From UBA6183 sp943372215 (GTDB lineage Bacteria; Bacteroidota; Bacteroidia; UKL13-3), in the NCBI GenBank assembly GCA_943372215.1, contig CALRXU020000013.1, positions 84,819 through 148,818 on the forward strand: 64,000 nt of DNA, read 5' to 3'. The translations under genes and the position numbers were made by a program. Shown here in pieces: positions 9,162 through 17,399 of this stretch (position 1 is its first letter; each line of letters opens with the position of its first letter). The notes below the pieces were generated by a model. That model had not been told where the DNA came from. It did not search any database and worked only from the letters and a program-made list of their open reading frames with translations.

Positions 9162-9698
9162 TTATTTCCAAAGTATGGGTGTGCCGTTACTAGGTATTTC
9201 CGGGAAATCAATTTCCATGCCGTCTAATGCTTCTTCAATGGCATCTTCTAGGTAGGCACCTGTAACTCCTGTTTCACTTTCCCAGTTATCATCAATGGCA
9301 CCTTTATAAACCAGCTCGCGTTTTGAGTTAAATAAGAACACTTCAGGATTTTTTGTTGCACCAAACTTCTTTGCTACTTGTTGGTCTTCATCCTTTAGGT
9401 ACATAAAATGCAACTCATGCAATTTGAAATGGAAAGCTGCAAGCTTCATTTGTTCCAATGAATCAGCAGGTTGCTGAATTTCATCGTTTGAGTTGATGCC
9501 AATAATTCCTAAATTATCATCCTCATATTTTTCAAACAGCTTAATTAATCGTTCGCTATAGGCTTGAGAAACGGGCGAGCTGTTGCAAGTAAAAACTACG
9601 GCAAGCGCATATTTATCAGCGTATTCATAGTTGGAATGCAGTTTTTCATCATATCCTTTCAGATTGAATTCGGGTAATTTATCACCTATTTGAAGCAT
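9162..9698 (-). CDS. Thioredoxin-like redoxin with missing resolving cysteines
   Basis: 178 residues from the ATG at 9698 (MLQIGDKLPEFNLKGYD). The frame extends 11 codons further to 9731, but the added residues are not family-like. It matches the Bacteroidota thioredoxin-family/AhpC-TSA branch whose members usually carry CNHCPYV, a later Cys-Thr-Pro and a C-terminal GCxIKWK. Here the first motif is TCNSSPVSQAY, the second is TKNPEVFLF and the end is NGTPILWK. Only one cysteine remains, so disulfide chemistry of the usual kind is not possible within the chain. A one-Cys peroxidase, a structural role or a thiol sensor are alternatives. It is transcribed leftward, 69 bases before the SDR gene. 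Confidence 0.85.
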   Translation of the reverse strand: MLQIGDKLPEFNLKGYDEKLHSNYEYADKYALAVVFTCNSSPVSQAYSERLIKLFEKYEDDNLGIIGINSNDEIQQPADSLEQMKLAAFHFKLHELHFMYLKDEDQQVAKKFGATKNPEVFLFNSKRELVYKGAIDDNWESETGVTGAYLEDAIEEALDGMEIDFPEIPSNGTPILWK

Positions 9699-9792
9699 GG
9701 CATTGATATTTTTGTAATTTTGAACCCGCAAAATAACTATTTACAATGGTTTTAAAAACCAAATTCGTTTTGTAGTTAACAGAATTTAATGA

Positions 9793-10920
9793 ATGGTAGT
9801 AGTAGAAGTAACGAATAAGAAACAAGCCAGGCAGTTTATTAAGGTACCTCATCTTTTATACAAAGATGATGAACAATGGGTTAGTCCGCTAGATCAGGAT
9901 ATTGAAGCTGTGTTTGATGAAGAACAGAACCCGTTCTACAAAAACGGAGAACTCAAACGCTGGTTGCTGTTTGATGACAGGGATAAGTTAATAGGCAGGG
10001 TGGCCGCATTTTACAACCAAAAGTACATGGAGCAAAATGGCAGGCAAGCTGGTGGTATGGGATTTTTTGAATGTATTCAAAATAAAGAGGCCGCATTTTT
10101 ACTATTTGATACTTGTAAACATTGGCTAAAGTCGAAAAACATTAGCAGCATGGATGGCCCTATAAACTTTGGTGAAAAGGACCGCTTTTGGGGATTGATG
10201 GTTGATGGTTTTAAAAATCCATCCTACCTAGAAAATTATAATCCGCCCTATTACCGAGAGTTTTTCGAGTCGTATGGTTTTGTTAAATTGTTTGAACAAT
10301 CCACCTCAGAGATTACTGCTGAAACCTTTAATCATGGCCGCTTTAGCAAAATTGCATCAAGGGTGCTTCAAAATCCGGCTTACCGTTTTGAGCACTATTT
10401 AGATGATGAAATTGACCGTTTTGCTAAAGATTTTGTGCATATTTATAATTTGGCTTGGGCACATCGCCCTGACTTTACGCCAATGACCATGGAACGTGTG
10501 ATGCTTACTCTTAAAGCATTACGACCAATTCTAAAGGAAGATATCATTTGGTTTGCTTACGCCAATAACGAACCTGCTGGATTTTATATCAACACCATAG
10601 ATGTGAACCAAATATTTAAGCATTTAAGGGGCAAAATGAATCTTTGGGCCAAGATAAAGTTTGTGTGGTACAGGAATTTTGGCAGAGTTGACCGCGCTAG
10701 AGGCATTGTATTTGGGATTATTCCAAAATACCAAAACCTAGGGTTGGAAGCCGGAATGATTATGAAGTTTTATGAGGCAATTTCCAAAACCAAGTATTTG
10801 CGTGCTTCTGAGCTAAGCTGGATAGGTGATTTTAATCCCAAAATGCACTCTTTGTTTGAAGCTCTGGGTGCAAAAAGTACCAAAATGCATTACACCTACC
10901 AATACCGATTTAATGATTGA
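9793..10920 (+). CDS. GNAT-like N-acetyltransferase family protein
   Basis: 375 residues. The N-terminus (QFIKVPHLLYKDDEQWVSPL) is typical of a Bacteroidota GNAT-fold family usually annotated as putative N-acetyltransferase, and LIGRVAAFYNQKY looks like the central GNAT strand and acetyl-CoA loop. A second GNAT-like half may lie after residue 200 (EPAGFYINTID, then GIIPKYQNLGLEAGMIMKFYEA). The substrate is unknown. No signal peptide, so cytoplasmic. The last codons overlap the start of tsaE by 8 bases (the stop is inside ATGATTGA), so the two are translationally coupled. It begins 94 bases from the divergent redoxin gene. Confidence 0.8.
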   Translation: MVVVEVTNKKQARQFIKVPHLLYKDDEQWVSPLDQDIEAVFDEEQNPFYKNGELKRWLLFDDRDKLIGRVAAFYNQKYMEQNGRQAGGMGFFECIQNKEAAFLLFDTCKHWLKSKNISSMDGPINFGEKDRFWGLMVDGFKNPSYLENYNPPYYREFFESYGFVKLFEQSTSEITAETFNHGRFSKIASRVLQNPAYRFEHYLDDEIDRFAKDFVHIYNLAWAHRPDFTPMTMERVMLTLKALRPILKEDIIWFAYANNEPAGFYINTIDVNQIFKHLRGKMNLWAKIKFVWYRNFGRVDRARGIVFGIIPKYQNLGLEAGMIMKFYEAISKTKYLRASELSWIGDFNPKMHSLFEALGAKSTKMHYTYQYRFND

Positions 10921-11347
10921 GCTAGAACTAAAAGGTATTACTCTTGATGCATTGCCTGAGGCCGCAAAACAAATTATTGCAACTGGGCTTAATTACAAAA
11001 TTTGGACTTTTTATGGAGAAATGGGGGCAGGAAAAACAACCCTTATAAAATCCATTAGCAAAGAACTTGGGGTTCATGAATCTGTTTCCAGCCCAACCTT
11101 CTCATTGGTGAATGAGTATAAAACCAGCAATAATGGTGTTATCTACCACTTTGATTTTTATCGCATAAAAAGCATTGAGGAAGTTTATGACATTGGATAT
11201 GAAGACTACTTTTATAGCGGTAACCTTTGTTTAATCGAATGGCCTGAGAAAATAGAGGAACTTTTGGCTAATGAAATTTATTTAGCCATTAGAATAGAAA
11301 AAGAATCGGCATTTGAAAGATGCCTAAACGTTAAATCAACTACTTAA
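10913..11347 (+). CDS. tsaE: tRNA threonylcarbamoyladenosine biosynthesis ATPase TsaE
   Basis: 144 residues. TsaE is the ATPase that works with TsaB and TsaD to build t6A at position 37 of ANN-decoding tRNAs. The Walker A motif GEMGAGKTTLIK lies near residue 36, the switch-like SSPTFSLVNEY follows, then the family motif YHFDFYRI and LIEWPEKI. The frame is open upstream to 10826, but those residues are read inside the preceding gene, and MIELELKG at 10913 is the natural start. The 3' end overlaps the convergent decarboxylase gene by 8 bases. Confidence 0.94.
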   Translation: MIELELKGITLDALPEAAKQIIATGLNYKIWTFYGEMGAGKTTLIKSISKELGVHESVSSPTFSLVNEYKTSNNGVIYHFDFYRIKSIEEVYDIGYEDYFYSGNLCLIEWPEKIEELLANEIYLAIRIEKESAFERCLNVKSTT

Positions 11348-12320
11348 ACCTGTGGTTTGCCGTTTTCCTTAGCTCTTCAGGTGTTAAGGTTTTAAAGTAC
11401 TCATAAGTAATTTTTAGCCCTTCTGCCCTGCTTACTTTGGGTTCCCATCCAAGTATTTCTCTGGCTTTGGTAATGTCAGGCCTGCGTTGTTTAGGATCAT
11501 CTTGTGGCAGTGGTTTTGAAACCAGTTTTTGGTGAGTACCCGTTAGTTTAATAATCTCTTCAGCAAATTCTTTAATGGTAATTTCATCGGGGTTACCAAT
11601 ATTAACGGGGTAAGCATAATCACTTAACAATAAGCGGTAAATCCCTTCTACTAAATCATCTACATAACAAAACGAACGTGTTTGGCTACCATCCCCAAAC
11701 ATGGTTAAATCTTCACCACGTAATGCTTGTCCAATAAATGCAGGAAGCACACGGCCATCATTTAATCGCATTCGAGGTCCATAGGTATTAAATATACGAA
11801 CGATACGTGTTTCTAAACCATGGTAAGTGTGGTAAGCCATGGTCATGGCTTCTTGAAAACGTTTGGCTTCATCATAAACACCGCGAGGTCCTACGGGATT
11901 TACATTGCCCCAATACTCCTCCGGTTGTGGATGTACATTCGGATCTCCATAAACTTCACTGGTGGAAGCAATCAATACCCGAGCCTTTTTAACCCTAGCC
12001 AACCCTAAACAGTTATGTATACCTAGCGACCCTACTTTTAATGTTTGTATGGGAATTTTTAAATAATCAATAGGGCTTGCAGGTGATGCAAAATGTAAAA
12101 TATAGTCCAATTCACCAGATACGTGTATAAACTTACTTACATCATGGTTATAAAACTCAAAATCGGCTAACTTAAACAGGTGTTCAATATTTTTTAAATC
12201 ACCTGTAATGAGGTTATCCATGCCTACCACCGAGTAACCCTCTTTAATAAACCGATCGCACAAATGTGAACCTAAGAAGCCTGCCGCTCCTGTTATTAAT
12301 ACCCTTTTTTTTGCACTCAT
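11340..12320 (-). CDS. uxs: UDP-glucuronate decarboxylase (UDP-xylose synthase type)
   Basis: 326 residues, extended SDR family. It converts UDP-glucuronate to UDP-xylose through a 4-keto intermediate, using NAD+. The Rossmann motif TGAAGFLGSH lies near residue 11, HFASPASPIDY follows, then ASTSEVYGDP, the YDEAKRF catalytic Tyr/Lys and RIFNTYGPRM, all hallmark UXS segments. It is the last gene of a minus-strand run degT-ugd-uxs, starting one base after ugd ends, so its substrate is made by its neighbour. Its tail overlaps tsaE on the other strand. Release of the 4-keto sugar to the aminotransferase is an inference from context. Confidence 0.93.
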   Translation of the reverse strand: MSAKKRVLITGAAGFLGSHLCDRFIKEGYSVVGMDNLITGDLKNIEHLFKLADFEFYNHDVSKFIHVSGELDYILHFASPASPIDYLKIPIQTLKVGSLGIHNCLGLARVKKARVLIASTSEVYGDPNVHPQPEEYWGNVNPVGPRGVYDEAKRFQEAMTMAYHTYHGLETRIVRIFNTYGPRMRLNDGRVLPAFIGQALRGEDLTMFGDGSQTRSFCYVDDLVEGIYRLLLSDYAYPVNIGNPDEITIKEFAEEIIKLTGTHQKLVSKPLPQDDPKQRRPDITKAREILGWEPKVSRAEGLKITYEYFKTLTPEELRKTANHRFK

Positions 12321-12321
12321 A

Positions 12322-13647
12322 TTAGTTTAATGTATTAATTCCAATGCAATAGTAAGCAAATCCTAGCTCCTTCATTTCTTCCAGATCAAAGATGTTTCTA
12401 CCGTCAAACACCACCTTGGTTTTAAGCAATTTACCCATTACGTTAAAGTTTGGTGAACGAAACTCAGGCCATTCTGTTGCAATTAACAAAGCATCTGCGT
12501 CAATCAATGCATCGTAAGGGTCTTTGCAATAAGTGATTTGTTCGCCCAAAGTTTTTTGCGCTTCATGCATGGCAACAGGGTCAAAACCTTTTATATTGGC
12601 TCCTGCTTTTAACAAGTTTTCAATAATTATCAATGATGGCGCTTCCCGCATATCGTCTGTTTTGGGTTTAAATGAAAGCCCCCATAATGCAAATGTTTTA
12701 CCCTTTATTTGGCCGTTGTAGTGTTTCATTACCTTATTAAACAACACCATTTTTTGGTCGTCATTTACGTCTTCAACAGCTTGTAAAATGCGCAATTCAT
12801 GGCCAAATTCTTTGGCAGTTTTTACCAATGCCTTTACATCCTTGGGAAAGCAGGAACCACCATAACCAATACCTGGATAAATGAATTTATTGCCAATACG
12901 AGCATCGCTGCCAATGCCTTTTCTCACCCAATTTACATCTGCCCCCACCAACTCGCATAAATTGGCAATATCATTCATAAAACTAATTTTGGTTGCCAGC
13001 ATGGCATTGGCTGTATATTTTGTCATTTCAGCACTGCGAATGTCCATGAAAATAATAGGGTGTCCGTTTAGTAAAAAAGGTTTGTAAAGCCTGCGCATGA
13101 TGTCCTCTGCTTTTTTACTTTCAACACCCACCACAATTCTGTCTGGTTTAAGAAAATCTTCAATTGCTGCACCCTCTTTTAAAAATTCAGGATTGCTGGC
13201 AACATCATATTCAATGTTGACATTGCGTTTTTTTAAAGACTCAGCAACCTGAGCTTTTACTTTTTGCGATGTAGTAACAGGGACAGTACTTTTAGTAACC
13301 ACTACACAGTAACTACTCATGCTTTCTCCAATCTCTTTGGCCACACCGAGCACATATTTTAAATCAGCACTACCGTCCTCTCCAGGAGGAGTTCCAACGG
13401 CTATAAATACCACTTGCGCATCAGACATGTTAGCACTTAAACTTGTACTAAAATGCAACCGTCCAGCTTCTGTATTCCTGGTTACAAGCTCTTTTAAACC
13501 TGGCTCATAAATGGGCAAAACACCTTTATTCAGGTTGTCAATTTTTTGTTTATCAATATCAATACAGGTTACATCCATGCCTACTTCTGCAAAGCAAGTT
13601 CCTGTTACTAAACCAACGTAGCCAGTTCCTACAACTATTACTTTCAT
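12322..13647 (-). CDS. ugd: UDP-glucose 6-dehydrogenase
   Basis: 441 residues. It oxidises UDP-glucose to UDP-glucuronate with two NAD+. The N-terminal Rossmann motif is VVGTGYVGLVTG, followed by VGTPPGEDGSADL, the TKSTVPV segment and NPEFLKEGAAIEDF. The catalytic Cys lies in GYGGSCFPKDVKAL near residue 260, and the C-terminal NAD/UDP-binding domain has LWGLSFKPKTDDMREAPS. It sits between the aminotransferase gene (12 bases upstream) and uxs (1 base downstream). Family motifs favour UDP-glucose over UDP-GlcNAc, but specificity inside this superfamily should be held as likely rather than proven. Confidence 0.94.
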   Translation of the reverse strand: MKVIVVGTGYVGLVTGTCFAEVGMDVTCIDIDKQKIDNLNKGVLPIYEPGLKELVTRNTEAGRLHFSTSLSANMSDAQVVFIAVGTPPGEDGSADLKYVLGVAKEIGESMSSYCVVVTKSTVPVTTSQKVKAQVAESLKKRNVNIEYDVASNPEFLKEGAAIEDFLKPDRIVVGVESKKAEDIMRRLYKPFLLNGHPIIFMDIRSAEMTKYTANAMLATKISFMNDIANLCELVGADVNWVRKGIGSDARIGNKFIYPGIGYGGSCFPKDVKALVKTAKEFGHELRILQAVEDVNDDQKMVLFNKVMKHYNGQIKGKTFALWGLSFKPKTDDMREAPSLIIIENLLKAGANIKGFDPVAMHEAQKTLGEQITYCKDPYDALIDADALLIATEWPEFRSPNFNVMGKLLKTKVVFDGRNIFDLEEMKELGFAYYCIGINTLN

Positions 13648-13659
13648 TTATATTTTCTG

Positions 13660-14793
13660 TTATTTTTTGTTACAAAATTCTAACACGTGTTCTATAATAT
13701 ATAACCGTTGGTCGTTTGAAACCTCCGGACTCATCGGCAAAGAAATTACATTTTGGCAAAGTTTTTCGGTAATGGGTAATGATCCTTTAGGGTACCGACT
13801 ACTTTCATACGCTTTTTGAAAATGAAGTGGCATTGGGTAATAAACCATGCTTGGTATTTGTTTTGAAGTTAAAAATGCCCTTAACTCGTCTCGGTTGATA
13901 CCCTTACAGGTAAGCGTATACTGATGGAAAACGTGGGTGGATTGAGCCGTTCTCTTGGGAATAACCAAGTTAGGGTGTCCAGCAAAAGCCTTGTCATATT
14001 CATTTGCTAGAATATTCCGGCCCTGTTCGCACGCATCCAGTGTAGCAAGTTTAACGTTTAAAATTGCCGCTTGTAAAGTATCTAAACGGGAGTTTACCCC
14101 AATATCATCATGCTGGTATTGCACCGTTTGCCCATGATTGGCAATTGTTTTTATACGTTTGGCCAATTGTTCATTGCGTGTAAACAATGCACCACCATCA
14201 CCCATACAGCCTAAGTTTTTTGAAGGAAAAAATGAGGTGCAACCAATATCGCCAATAGTTCCTGAACGCAATGTACTGCCGTTGTTGGAGGTGTATTGAG
14301 CGCCTATGGATTGTGCTGCATCTTCAATTACAAATAGCTGATGTTTTTGTGCAATGTGCATAATAACATCCATATTGGCATTTTGCCCAAACAAATGCAC
14401 GGGTACAATTGCCTTGGTTTTAGGTGTAATGGCCTCCTCTATTAAATGAGTATTTAATAAAAAATCATCTTCATTAACATCTACCAAAACAGGCACTAGT
14501 TTTAACAAGGCAATAACTTCTGCCGTAGCCACATACGTAAATGCGGGCAATATTACTTCATCACCCGGCTTTAGGTTTAAGGCCATCATTGCAATTTGTA
14601 ACGCATCTGTTCCATTGGCACACGGAATAACATATGGCACATCTAAGTAGTCACTCAGGTTAGCTGCAAAAGCCGCCACCTGAGGCCCATTAATGTACTT
14701 TGCCGACCGAATCACTTCTTTTATCGCAGTATCAATTTGGGGCTGTATTTTTTCATGTTGCGCCTGTAAGTCAACCATTTGAATTGGTTTCAT
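13660..14793 (-). CDS. DegT/DnrJ/EryC1/StrS sugar aminotransferase
   Basis: 377 residues of the PLP-dependent sugar 3- or 4-aminotransferase family. PLP-binding features are visible: CANGTDALQIAMMAL, DEVILPAFTYVATAE, the IEDAAQSIGA strand and the Schiff-base Lys in SFFPSKNLGCMGDGGALF. It is the first gene of the degT-ugd-uxs operon and has its own promoter. An attractive reading is that it aminates a 4-keto sugar nucleotide, perhaps the UXS intermediate, as ArnB does in lipid A modification. No ArnC or ArnT partner is visible, so the final product is open; O-antigen or capsule sugars are equally possible. Confidence 0.92.
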   Translation of the reverse strand: MKPIQMVDLQAQHEKIQPQIDTAIKEVIRSAKYINGPQVAAFAANLSDYLDVPYVIPCANGTDALQIAMMALNLKPGDEVILPAFTYVATAEVIALLKLVPVLVDVNEDDFLLNTHLIEEAITPKTKAIVPVHLFGQNANMDVIMHIAQKHQLFVIEDAAQSIGAQYTSNNGSTLRSGTIGDIGCTSFFPSKNLGCMGDGGALFTRNEQLAKRIKTIANHGQTVQYQHDDIGVNSRLDTLQAAILNVKLATLDACEQGRNILANEYDKAFAGHPNLVIPKRTAQSTHVFHQYTLTCKGINRDELRAFLTSKQIPSMVYYPMPLHFQKAYESSRYPKGSLPITEKLCQNVISLPMSPEVSNDQRLYIIEHVLEFCNKK

Positions 14794-14821
14794 CCTTATT
14801 CCTTGCTATTATGGTAAGCAA

Positions 14822-14851
14822 CAAATATAATTATTGCTATACGCAAACAAA
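14822..14851 (-). promoter_or_regulatory. Promoter of the degT-ugd-uxs operon
   Basis: The minus strand has TTTG (14851-14848), 18 bases, then TATATTTG (14829-14822), a full match to the -7 consensus. Predicted transcription start is about 25 bases before the aminotransferase ATG. It lies back to back with the rightward -7 box at 14861. Confidence 0.6.
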
Positions 14852-14860
14852 GATTTGTGT

Positions 14861-14868
14861 TATTTTTG
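14861..14868 (+). promoter_or_regulatory. Candidate -7 element (TATTTTTG) for the barrel-like gene
   Basis: Exact TAnnTTTG match 4 bases before the ATG at 14873. No good -33 box at the right distance. If real, transcription begins at about 14875, which would favour the second ATG (14885, MKHLILLF) as true start of the downstream gene. Confidence 0.4.
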
Positions 14869-14872
14869 GTGA

Positions 14873-15646
14873 ATGAACAATTTCATGAAACATCTTATTT
14901 TATTGTTTAGCCTGTTGGTTGTGAGTAACTGTTTTGCCCAAAAAAAGATATGGGTAACGGATGCCAATAAGATATTTAACTTTCAATTTCAATATACCCA
15001 TGTAACGCCAAGCGGTGATTTTGCCAAACGATTTGACAATTTTAATGGCATTGGAGCTGGTGGCTTGCTTAAAACAAAAAATAATCTTCTTATAGGATTT
15101 GATGGTAATTACTATTTTGGAAGTCGCTTGAAGCCCAATAATATATTAGCCAATTTAACCAATGCCAATGGTACAATTAGCAATGGATCTGGTTACCCAT
15201 CATCCATTTCACTGGGCATGAGGGGATTTAGTTTTTTGGGTAAAGCAGGTTATTTGTTTGCATTAAATCATAAAAACAGGAATAGCGGTATTGCCATTTT
15301 ATTAGGAGGTGGTTTGGTGATGCATAAAATAAATATTGCAACCACCCGTAATGACATACCCAGTTTAACTTCAGAAAAGAAAGCTGGATACGACAGGTAT
15401 TCTAGTGGTTGGGCAACTAACCAGTTTGTGGGATATATTCATCAAGGTACCAATAAAGCCATTAATTTTTATGTGGGCATTGATTTAATGCAGGCGTTTA
15501 CTTACAATAGGCGTAAGTTTAATTATGATGAAATGTCGTATGATTTAAACCTGCACAATGATTATTATTTCGGTTTGCGTTTCGGTTGGATGATTCCAAA
15601 ATACATCAACACCAAAACCAGTGACGAAGAATATATTTTTAACTAA
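14873..15646 (+). CDS. Outer-membrane beta-barrel-like protein, unknown function
   Basis: 257 residues with a clear signal peptide (MKHLILLFSLLVVSNCFAQ, starting at the second Met, 14885). The mature part alternates short hydrophobic strands with Gly and aromatic residues (FNFQFQYTHVTPSG, LLIGFDGNYYFG, GIAILLGGGLVMHKI, YYFGLRFGWMIPK), as in small outer-membrane barrels. I recognise no named family. Its stop codon overlaps the start of the Kdo transferase gene by one base (TAATG), so the two are translationally coupled, hinting at an envelope or LPS-related role. It diverges from the nucleotide-sugar operon. Confidence 0.8.
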   Translation: MNNFMKHLILLFSLLVVSNCFAQKKIWVTDANKIFNFQFQYTHVTPSGDFAKRFDNFNGIGAGGLLKTKNNLLIGFDGNYYFGSRLKPNNILANLTNANGTISNGSGYPSSISLGMRGFSFLGKAGYLFALNHKNRNSGIAILLGGGLVMHKINIATTRNDIPSLTSEKKAGYDRYSSGWATNQFVGYIHQGTNKAINFYVGIDLMQAFTYNRRKFNYDEMSYDLNLHNDYYFGLRFGWMIPKYINTKTSDEEYIFN

Positions 15647-16878
15647 TGTTGGTTTATCATTTAGGAATTCGCTTTTACAGTTTAGCCATTTTTATTGCCT
15701 CTTTTTTTAGTATAAAAGCTAAAAAACTTGCAGAGGGAAGAAAAAACACTTGGAAAATATTAAGCGATTTTAAGCGACTTCCTCATAAACCATTGGCTTG
15801 GTTCCATTGCGCCTCACTAGGCGAATTTGAACAAGCGAGGCCAGTAATAGAAAGACTGAAACGTGATAGCGACATTCAAATTGTAGTCAGCTTCTTCTCT
15901 CCCTCTGGTTATGAGGTACGCAAAAATTATCCATTGGCTGACCTTATTTTTTATTTGCCTTCAGACACTAGTTTTAATGCCAAGCGGTTGCTCAGGATAA
16001 TTTCACCCAGCATGCTTTTTTTTGTTAAATATGAAATATGGATAAATCTGATTACCCAGGTTAATAAACAAGGCGTTCCGCTCTATTTACTTTCTGCAAC
16101 TTTCAGGCCCAATCATATTTATTTTAAATGGTATGGTAGGTTATTTAAAAAAGCCTTAACCCGATTTAAAGTAATTTTCACCCAAGATCACTCATCAACC
16201 CAACTGTTAAAAGCACATGGATTAAACCAAGTGGTTTGGAGCAATGATACCAGGTATGACCGTGTTTATGAAACCTGCCAACAGGCAAAACCATTGCCTT
16301 TAATTGAAGCCTTTGCACAACAAGAACTAATTTTAATTTTAGGCAGCAGTTATGAACAGGAAGAACAATTGGCACTCGGATTTATTAACCAGTTACTTGA
16401 ATTAAATGTGAAGCTGATTATTGCACCGCATGAGATTTCGGCTACACGTATTGCACACATTATGAGCATTTTTTCAGCCTATAAACCAATTAAGTATGCT
16501 GAAATAAATGAAGTTAATGCACCAAATGCACGGATACTTGTTATTGATAATGTAGGGTTGCTTGCTTCGCTTTACGCTTATGCGCATATTGCTTTAATTG
16601 GTGGGGGATTTGGCACAAAAGGCATTCATAACACTTTAGAGGCCGCCACATTTGGCATGCCTATTTTAATTGGCCCAAATAATCAGGAGCGTTTTCCCGA
16701 AACAGCTTTATTAAAAGAAGCCGGGGTGCTTTATACCATCACCAACCAAATGGATACCAACGAGTTGTTAAATGCGTTAACCCGAAATAACAATCGTTTA
16801 CAGCAGATAAAACAGCAGTCTCAGCAGTTTATTCGCCAAAATATTGGAGCAACTGATGTGATTATAGCCAATTTATAG
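15646..16878 (+). CDS. waaA: 3-deoxy-D-manno-octulosonic acid (Kdo) transferase
   Basis: 410 residues, GT30 family, slightly shorter than the usual 420-430. It transfers Kdo from CMP-Kdo to lipid IV-A at the inner face of the cytoplasmic membrane. An N-terminal membrane segment (YSLAIFIASFFSIKA) is followed by WFHCASLGEFEQARPVIE, which holds the conserved catalytic Glu region, then FFSPSGYEVRKNY, YEIWINLI and the C-terminal donor-binding half with IAPHEI and GGGFGTKGIHNTLEAA. It starts inside the stop of the barrel-like gene. Five bases separate its stop from the convergent YbaB gene. Confidence 0.94.
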   Translation: MLVYHLGIRFYSLAIFIASFFSIKAKKLAEGRKNTWKILSDFKRLPHKPLAWFHCASLGEFEQARPVIERLKRDSDIQIVVSFFSPSGYEVRKNYPLADLIFYLPSDTSFNAKRLLRIISPSMLFFVKYEIWINLITQVNKQGVPLYLLSATFRPNHIYFKWYGRLFKKALTRFKVIFTQDHSSTQLLKAHGLNQVVWSNDTRYDRVYETCQQAKPLPLIEAFAQQELILILGSSYEQEEQLALGFINQLLELNVKLIIAPHEISATRIAHIMSIFSAYKPIKYAEINEVNAPNARILVIDNVGLLASLYAYAHIALIGGGFGTKGIHNTLEAATFGMPILIGPNNQERFPETALLKEAGVLYTITNQMDTNELLNALTRNNNRLQQIKQQSQQFIRQNIGATDVIIANL

Positions 16879-16883
16879 CAAGG

Positions 16884-17213
16884 CTACTTACCAAACAAAC
16901 CGCCTAAGCCGGGCATCATGGTTTTCATTAATTGCTGCATTTCGGTTGCTGAAACAGTTTCTGCATTTCCAAGGGCTTTTTCAAATGCAATGACCAAATA
17001 GTCCTGCAATTCTTCTTTCTTTTCTGGAAATAACAGTCCTTCGGCAATAAAGATGTCCTTTATTTTTTTATTGGCATCCATTATTACTTTTACATCGCCA
17101 GAAGCGGCCTCTCCTTCTACGGTGATGGCACTTAAGCGGCTTTTTATTTCTTCGGATTTTCTTTGGATATCTGCAAGTTTTCCTAGCTTAATTCTTTTTA
17201 GATTATTGCACAA
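16884..17213 (-). CDS. YbaB/EbfC family nucleoid-associated protein
   Basis: Up to 109 residues. The family core is clear: KLADIQRKSEEIKSRLS, then ITVEGEAASGDVKVIMDAN and the C-terminal MMPGLGGLFGK. Homologues are small dimeric DNA-binding proteins. There is no in-frame ATG before the conserved core. The frame is closed by TAG at 17222-17220 and offers only TTG at 17213, or a rarer ATT at 17192, which would give a start closer to where homologues begin. A TATTTTTG box that looks like a -7 element ends exactly on that TTG, arguing for the inner start. I list the TTG as the longest option. The gene is convergent with waaA. Confidence 0.85.
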   Translation of the reverse strand: MCNNLKRIKLGKLADIQRKSEEIKSRLSAITVEGEAASGDVKVIMDANKKIKDIFIAEGLLFPEKKEELQDYLVIAFEKALGNAETVSATEMQQLMKTMMPGLGGLFGK

Positions 17214-17399
17214 AAATAACTATAAATACATAGTTTTATTGTGTTTGCGTATGATGAATGAACACAAAATAGGTGGATTAATTGTTGGTAACAATTTAGG
17301 AGGGTTTATGAAACGGCACTAAGCAAAATCATCCTTTTTTTAGTGGCTAAAACCATTAAATTCGCCCAACTTTAAATTTAAAAACTCAAGTTAATATAT

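Noticed and set aside
17308..17322. Four-codon frame ATG-AAA-CGG-CAC after AGGAGGG, before gcvP
   Set aside because: It looks like a leader peptide with a Shine-Dalgarno, but this phylum rarely uses such sites and no attenuator hairpin with a T-run follows.
17214..17399. Possible glycine riboswitch before gcvP
   Set aside because: The gap is short and shows no tandem aptamer-like helices; only a small AATTGTT/AACAATT palindrome is visible.
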